The notes under the pieces are model-generated. The model saw only the letters and a program-made list of their open reading frames with translations, ran no database searches and had not been told where the DNA came from. Of a stretch of 64,000 nucleotides of DNA, positions 60,801 to 64,000 are shown piece by piece (within the stretch, counting starts at the first letter, position 1; each line of letters starts with the position of its first letter). The position numbers and the translations under genes are program-made. This stretch comes from Halichondria panicea (lineage: Eukaryota; Porifera; Demospongiae; Suberitida; Halichondriidae), in NCBI RefSeq assembly GCF_963675165.1, contig NC_087377.1:13264198-13328197 (forward strand). The letters are read 5' to 3'.

Positions 60801-63800
60801 GAACCCACTCACGGCAACTTAAAACTATTGTTAGTGAATTGAACCCACTCACGGGAACGTAAAACTATTGCTAGTGAATTGAACCCACTCACGGGAACGC
60901 AAAACTATTGCTAGTGAATTGAACCCACTCACGGGAACGCAAAACTATTGCTAGTGAATTGAACCCACTCAAGGGAACGTAAAACTATTGCTAGTGAATT
61001 GAACCCACTCACGGGAACGTAAAACTATTGCTAGTGAAGTGAACCCATGCACTCACGGCAGCTTAAAACTATTGCTAGTGAATTGAACCCACTCACGGCA
61101 ACTTAAAACTATTGCTAGTGAATTGAACCCACTCACGGGAACGTAAAACTATTGCTAGTGAATTGAACCCACTCACGGGAACGCAAAACTATTGCTAGTG
61201 AATTAAACCCACTCACAAGAACGCAAAACTATTGCTAGTGAATTGAACCCACTCACGGGAACGTAAAACTATTGCTAGTGAATTGAACCCACTCACGGGA
61301 ACGCAAAACTATTGCTAGTGAATTGAACCCACTCACGGGAACGCAAAACTATTGCTAGTGAATTGAACCCACTCACGGGAAAGCAAAACTATTGCTAGTG
61401 AATTGAATCCACTCAAGGGAACGTAAAACTATTGCTAGTGAATTGAACCCACTCACGGGAACGTAAAACTATTGCTAGTGAAATGAACCCATGCACTCAC
61501 GGCAACTTAAAACTATTGCTAGTGAATTGAACCCACTCACGGCAACTTAAAACTATTGCTAGTGAATTGAACCCACTCACGGGAACGTAAAACTATTGCT
61601 AGTGAATTGAACCCACTCACGGGAACGTAAAACTATTGCTAGTGAATTGAACCCACTCACGGGAACGTAAAACTATTGCTAGTGAATTGAACCCACTCAC
61701 GGGAACGTAAAACTATTGCTAGTGAATTGAACCCACTCACGGGAAAGTAAAACTATTGCTAGTGAATTGAACCCACTCACGGGAACGTAAAACTATTGCT
61801 AGTGAATTGAACCACTCACGGGAACGCAAAACTATTGCTAGTGAATTGAACCCACTCACGGGAACGCAAAACTATTGCTAGTGAATTGAACCCACTCAGG
61901 GAACGCAAAACTATTGCTAGTGAATTGAACCTACTCAAGGGAACGTAAAACTATTGCTAGTGAATTGAACCCACTCACGGGAACGTAAAACTATTGCTAG
62001 TGAATTGAACCCACTCACGGGAACGTAAAACTATTGCTAGTGAATTGAACCCATGCACTCACGGGAACGTAAAATTATTGCTAGTGAATTGAACCCACTC
62101 ACGGGAACGTAAAACTATTGCTAGTGAATTGAACCCACTCACGGGAACGCAAAACTATTGCTAGTGAATTGAACCCACTCACGGGAACGCAAAACTATTG
62201 CTAGTGAATTGAACCCACTCAAGGGAACGTAAAACTATTGCTAGTGAATTGAACCCACTCACGGGAACGTAAAACTATTGCTAGTGAAGTGAACCCATGC
62301 ACTCACGGCAACTTAAAACTATTGCTAGTGAATTGAACCCACTCACGGCAACTTAAAACTATTGTTAGTGAATTGAACCCACTCACGGGAACGTAAAACT
62401 ATTGCTAGTGAATTGAACCCACTCACGGGAACGCAAAACTATTGCTAGTGAATTGAACCCACTCACGGGAACGCAAAACTATTGCTAGTGAATTGAACCC
62501 ACTCAAGGGAACGTAAAACTATTGCTAGTGAATTGAACCCACTCACGGGAACGTAAAACTATTGCTAGTGAAGTGAACCCATGCACTCACGGCAGCTTAA
62601 AACTATTGCTAGTGAATTGAACCCACTCACGGCAACTTAAAACTATTGCTAGTGAATTGAACCCACTCACGGGAACGTAAAACTATTGCTAGTGAATTGA
62701 ACCCACTCACGGGAACGCAAAACTATTGCTAGTGAATTAAACCCACTCACAAGAACGCAAAACTATTGCTAGTGAATTGAACCCACTCACGGGAACGTAA
62801 AACTATTGCTAGTGAATTGAACCCACTCACAGGAAAGTAAAACTATTGCTAGTGAATTGAACCCAGTCACGGGAACGTAAAACTATTGCTAGTGAATTGA
62901 ACCCACTCACGGGAACGTAAAACTATTGCTAGTGAATTGAACCCATTCACGGGAACGCAAAACTATTGCTAGTGAATTGAACCCACTCACGGGAACGCAA
63001 AACTATTGCTAGTGAATTGAACCCACTCACGGGAACGCAAAACTATTGCTAGTGAATTGAACCCACTCACGGGAAAGCAAAACTATTGCTAGTGAATTGA
63101 ATCCACTCAAGGGAACGTAAAACTATTGCTAGTGAATTGAACCCACTCACGGGAACGTAAAACTATTGCTAGTGAAATGAACCCATGCACTCACGGCAAC
63201 TTAAAACTATTGCTAGTGAATTGAACCCACTCACGGCAACTTAAAACTATTGCTAGTGAATTGAACCCACTCACGGGAACGTAAAACTATTGCTAGTGAA
63301 TTGAACCCACTCACGGGAACGTAAAACTATTGCTAGTGAATTGAACCCACTCACGGGAACGTAAAACTATTGCTAGTGAATTGAACCCACTCACGGGAAC
63401 GTAAAACTATTGCTAGTGAATTGAACCCACTCACGGGAAAGTAAAACTATTGCTAGTGAATTGAACCCACTCACGGGAACGTAAAACTATTGCTAGTGAA
63501 TTGAACCACTCACGGGAACGCAAAACTATTGCTAGTGAATTGAACCCACTCACGGGAACGCAAAACTATTGCTAGTGAATTGAACCCACTCAGGGAACGC
63601 AAAACTATTGCTAGTGAATTGAACCTACTCAAGGGAACGTAAAACTATTGCTAGTGAATTGAACCCACTCACGGGAACGTAAAACTATTGCTAGTGAATT
63701 GAACCCACTCACGGGAACGTAAAACTATTGCTAGTGAATTGAACCCATGCACTCACGGGAACGTAAAATTATTGCTAGTGAATTGAACCCACTCACGGGA

Positions 63801-64000
63801 ACGTAAAACTATTGCTAGTGAATTGAACCCACTCACGGGAACGCAAAACTATTGCTAGTGAATTGAACCCACTCACGGGAACGCAAAACTATTGCTAGTG
63901 AATTGAACCCACTCAGGGAACGCAAAACTATTGCTAGTGAATTGAACCCACTCAAGGGAACGCAAAACTATTGCTAGTGAATTGAACCCACTCACGGGAA
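54836..64000. repeat. Satellite array B2, 40-bp unit, about 228 copies (runs off right edge)
   Basis: Variants GGGAAAGTAAA, GGCAACTTAAA, CCCATGCACTCACGG, GTGAAGTGAACCC and GTCAATTG recur in order. GTCAATTG followed by GGGAACACAAAAC appears near 55007/55069 and 59039/59101, 4,032 bp apart. Markers in 61204-62738 and 61380-63074 repeat at about 1,534-1,694 bp. No gene. Confidence 0.97.

Overview
This is animal nuclear DNA: split genes with GT-AG introns, extracellular and signalling modules, non-LTR retrotransposons, MITEs and long satellites. Compact introns, Roco and death-domain genes, and repeat families carrying TTTTCGCGG or CGAGGCATAAT-type ends suggest a demosponge, most like Amphimedon. 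That assignment is inference; no search was run.

Layout. 1-1031 (minus) is an open frame running off the left edge: a CxxC...CxxC zinc-ribbon-like start followed by 23-residue repeats encoded by a 69-bp tandem array. 1929-2899 is a broken secreted-protein gene (signal peptide, Ig, FN3, start of a CCP domain). It ends against a dispersed repeat that was itself split by a 5'-truncated LINE flanked by 7-bp target duplications. 4452-7900 is intergenic with MITEs and old satellite-like units. 7922-24870 is a 17-kb array of a 40-bp satellite preceded by four copies of an unrelated 53-bp unit. 24873-29820 holds two exons of an unidentified minus-strand gene and scattered, partly broken exons of an AAK1/BMP2K-type kinase. 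30020-45692 is the main gene. 45700-52740 is mostly mobile elements, plus a second copy of one kinase exon and an orphan death-domain exon. 52760-64000 is a second compound array of the same two satellites.

The main gene is reconstructed here from splice sites and phase. Fifteen exons join without a stop into about 1,376 residues: six ankyrin repeats, two SH3 domains related to CD2AP/CIN85, a small helical module, a Roc GTPase with COR, an Ig-like domain and a death domain. This is a Roco protein. The ankyrin-Roc-COR-death core matches animal DAPK without the kinase, while the SH3 pair and Ig insertion are unusual. A likely reading is a scaffold linking membrane or endocytic adaptors (SH3) to a nucleotide switch (Roc-COR) and death-fold assembly. 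Its introns are packed with GT microsatellites, MITEs, fold-back elements and one possible exon partly made of repeat sequence.

The satellites occupy more than 40 percent of the window. The same 40-to-53-bp junction appears in both arrays, so they share a compound ancestor. Diverged 40-bp monomers at 7190-7500 lie next to MITE-like termini and may show how the satellite began.
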